In this document: in pieces, positions 63,042 through 64,000 of the stretch
Layout: every line of letters begins with the position of its first letter
Position numbering within the stretch: position 1 is the first letter of the stretch
Origin: Ciona intestinalis
Taxonomy: Eukaryota > Chordata > Ascidiacea > Phlebobranchia > Cionidae
DNA: 64,000 nt
NCBI RefSeq assembly: GCF_000224145.3
Contig: NC_020170.2
Coordinates: 4,666,646-4,730,645 of the forward strand
Direction of reading: 5' to 3'
Made by a program: the position numbers and the translations under genes
The notes under the pieces: generated by a model
What the model was told of the DNA's origin: nothing
Database searches by the model: none
What the model saw: only the letters and a program-made list of their open reading frames with translations

Positions 63042-63668
63042 TCATTCTGCAGGTGCACGAAGTGCATTTAGTTTTGCTTCAATATCATCATATTCCCGGT
63101 TACTTTCACCAACATCATGTGAAGGAACGTTAACGCCTGATAATTTGCCGGACATTGAGACCCCAATTTCACTGAGGACTTGGCTCACAATTTGATCTTC
63201 TTCTTCCTCATCTCCTGGCTCCGAGAGGACACTATCCATTGTATCATTGATCATCTCTTCACTCATCTCCATCTTCGTGCTTTCCTGTTCAAACTGCTGC
63301 ATGATCTGGGCCATGCGTTTAGGGTCCATTTGCTTATTAACTTTACCCATAGTTTGCGCAGTTTTACCCATAGCATTCGCCATTTTCATATTAGCATGCA
63401 TGCCTTTAGTCTTTAACCCTACAGAAGTAATAGTGGAGCTTGTGGCATAAGATCTATTTTTCTGCTTTCGCATTTGCACAAGTTGCTTCGCCAGAATATT
63501 ACAAGCTTGTTTATTTCCTTGTTTCGCTGCTTTTTTAATTTCCATCTCCAATTTCTTCTCCTCTTGTTCCATCTTCGTCCGATCCCTCGTTAGCTCCCGT
63601 TGTGTCCTCTTCATCTGACGATCCTGATCCCGAAGTTGTTCTTCCACTGTCTTCTTTTTTCCAAACAT
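63042..63668 (-). CDS. CHMP2B: Charged multivesicular body protein 2b-like, ESCRT-III subunit
   Basis: ESCRT-III core subunit that polymerises on endosomal membranes and recruits VPS4. One exon, 208 residues from MFGKKKTVEEQ; an ATG three codons upstream (63677) is also possible. It has the basic N-terminal Snf7 helices (LEMEIKKAAKQGNKQACNIL, AKQLVQMRKQKNRSYATSS), the VNKQMDPKRMAQIMQQFEQE segment, the EMSEEMINDTMD helix, an acidic linker (EPGDEEEEDQIVSQVL) and a C-terminal DIEAKLNAL fitting the MIM1 motif that binds the VPS4 MIT domain. GNKQAC, AKQLV, RKQK and VNKQMDP favour CHMP2B over CHMP2A. Vertebrate CHMP2B has several introns; none is visible here, so the locus may have lost them or derive from a retrocopy. 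Confidence 0.93.
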   Translation of the reverse strand: MFGKKKTVEEQLRDQDRQMKRTQRELTRDRTKMEQEEKKLEMEIKKAAKQGNKQACNILAKQLVQMRKQKNRSYATSSTITSVGLKTKGMHANMKMANAMGKTAQTMGKVNKQMDPKRMAQIMQQFEQESTKMEMSEEMINDTMDSVLSEPGDEEEEDQIVSQVLSEIGVSMSGKLSGVNVPSHDVGESNREYDDIEAKLNALRAPAE

Positions 63669-63677
63669 TTTGATCAA

Positions 63678-64000
63678 TTTGTTTATATTATCCTTGTACA
63701 GATTTAACTAAAAATAAAATAGAAAATATGCATTAAAAAATCATACCAATTATATATTGGGACCCATACCATTAGTACTTTGCTATTTTAACAAACTATC
63801 AATGATCACTGTGCTATGTATATTACTGAAAAAAAAACACACCACAACGGTAGCAGTATCGGGATTTGGAAGTATATACCCTCTTTAGTTTACATATGAT
63901 GCTACTACCGCTGTGCTAGAGCGAGATGAGTACATTACATTTATTTCCAGTATATTATTTACACAGAGCTGTACCCACCTTACCCAATAGAACCCACAGT
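63678..64000. other. Terminal non-coding stretch with hairpin
   Basis: Upstream of the CHMP2B-like gene. 63843-63860 pairs with 63898-63915 (15 Watson-Crick pairs, one G-U, two mismatches) around a 37-base loop. Nothing else recognised. Confidence 0.45.

Overview
The window is eukaryotic and reads as a tunicate genome of Ciona type. This is inferred from its AT-rich base composition, very intron-dense genes with short introns, chordate-like orthologues, and several dispersed MITE- and SINE-like families in introns. The species cannot be fixed from sequence alone. Four 50-base N runs mark scaffold gaps, and two of them cost coding sequence.

Layout, left to right: (1) 207-3141 (+), the last nine exons of a class VII myosin (MYO7A), covering the end of the second MyTH4 and the second FERM domain. 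(2) 5140-19123 (+), a nearly complete RAD54L2/ARIP4 SNF2-family ATPase in 26 visible coding exons, with at least one exon missing near the gap at 8489-8538. (3) 20506-23606 (-), the 3' end of a type I membrane protein gene with a CCP/sushi exon, a transmembrane exon and a Tyr/Gln/Pro-rich tail. (4) 26212-34248, a DNA transposon of the KDZ (Kyakuja-Dileera-Zisupton) type, with 66-bp imperfect terminal inverted repeats, an 8-bp target-site duplication and, on the minus strand, an apparently intact 22-exon gene for a 1373-residue transposase. That protein carries zinc fingers, a SWIM-like motif, a SAP domain, the KDZ core, a 13-residue tandem-repeat linker, a Ulp1-type protease and a C-terminal PHD finger. 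Its left end is present twice around a gap, probably an assembly or haplotype effect. (5) 34458-38612 (+), RAB3GAP1 in four exons, the last 2.67 kb long. (6) about 39278 to 59072 or beyond (+), a RIM-binding protein (coiled coil, SH3, FN3 repeats, two SH3), with its C-terminus lost in the last gap. (7) 59912-62097 (-), TRUB2 pseudouridine synthase, six exons. (8) 63042-63668 (-), CHMP2B-like ESCRT-III subunit, intronless.

Functionally, the one suggestive neighbourhood is RAB3GAP1 next to the RIM-binding protein: same strand, under 0.7 kb apart, both belonging to the Rab3/RIM presynaptic release pathway. The other genes look like unrelated housekeeping or cell-biological neighbours.

The most interesting object is the KDZ transposon. 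Every splice junction I could assign keeps one open frame across 22 exons. A very recent 229-bp internal duplication that would break the frame also duplicated the splice donor, so the frame can be kept. I could run no searches. All domain calls are by reading motifs and recalling families.
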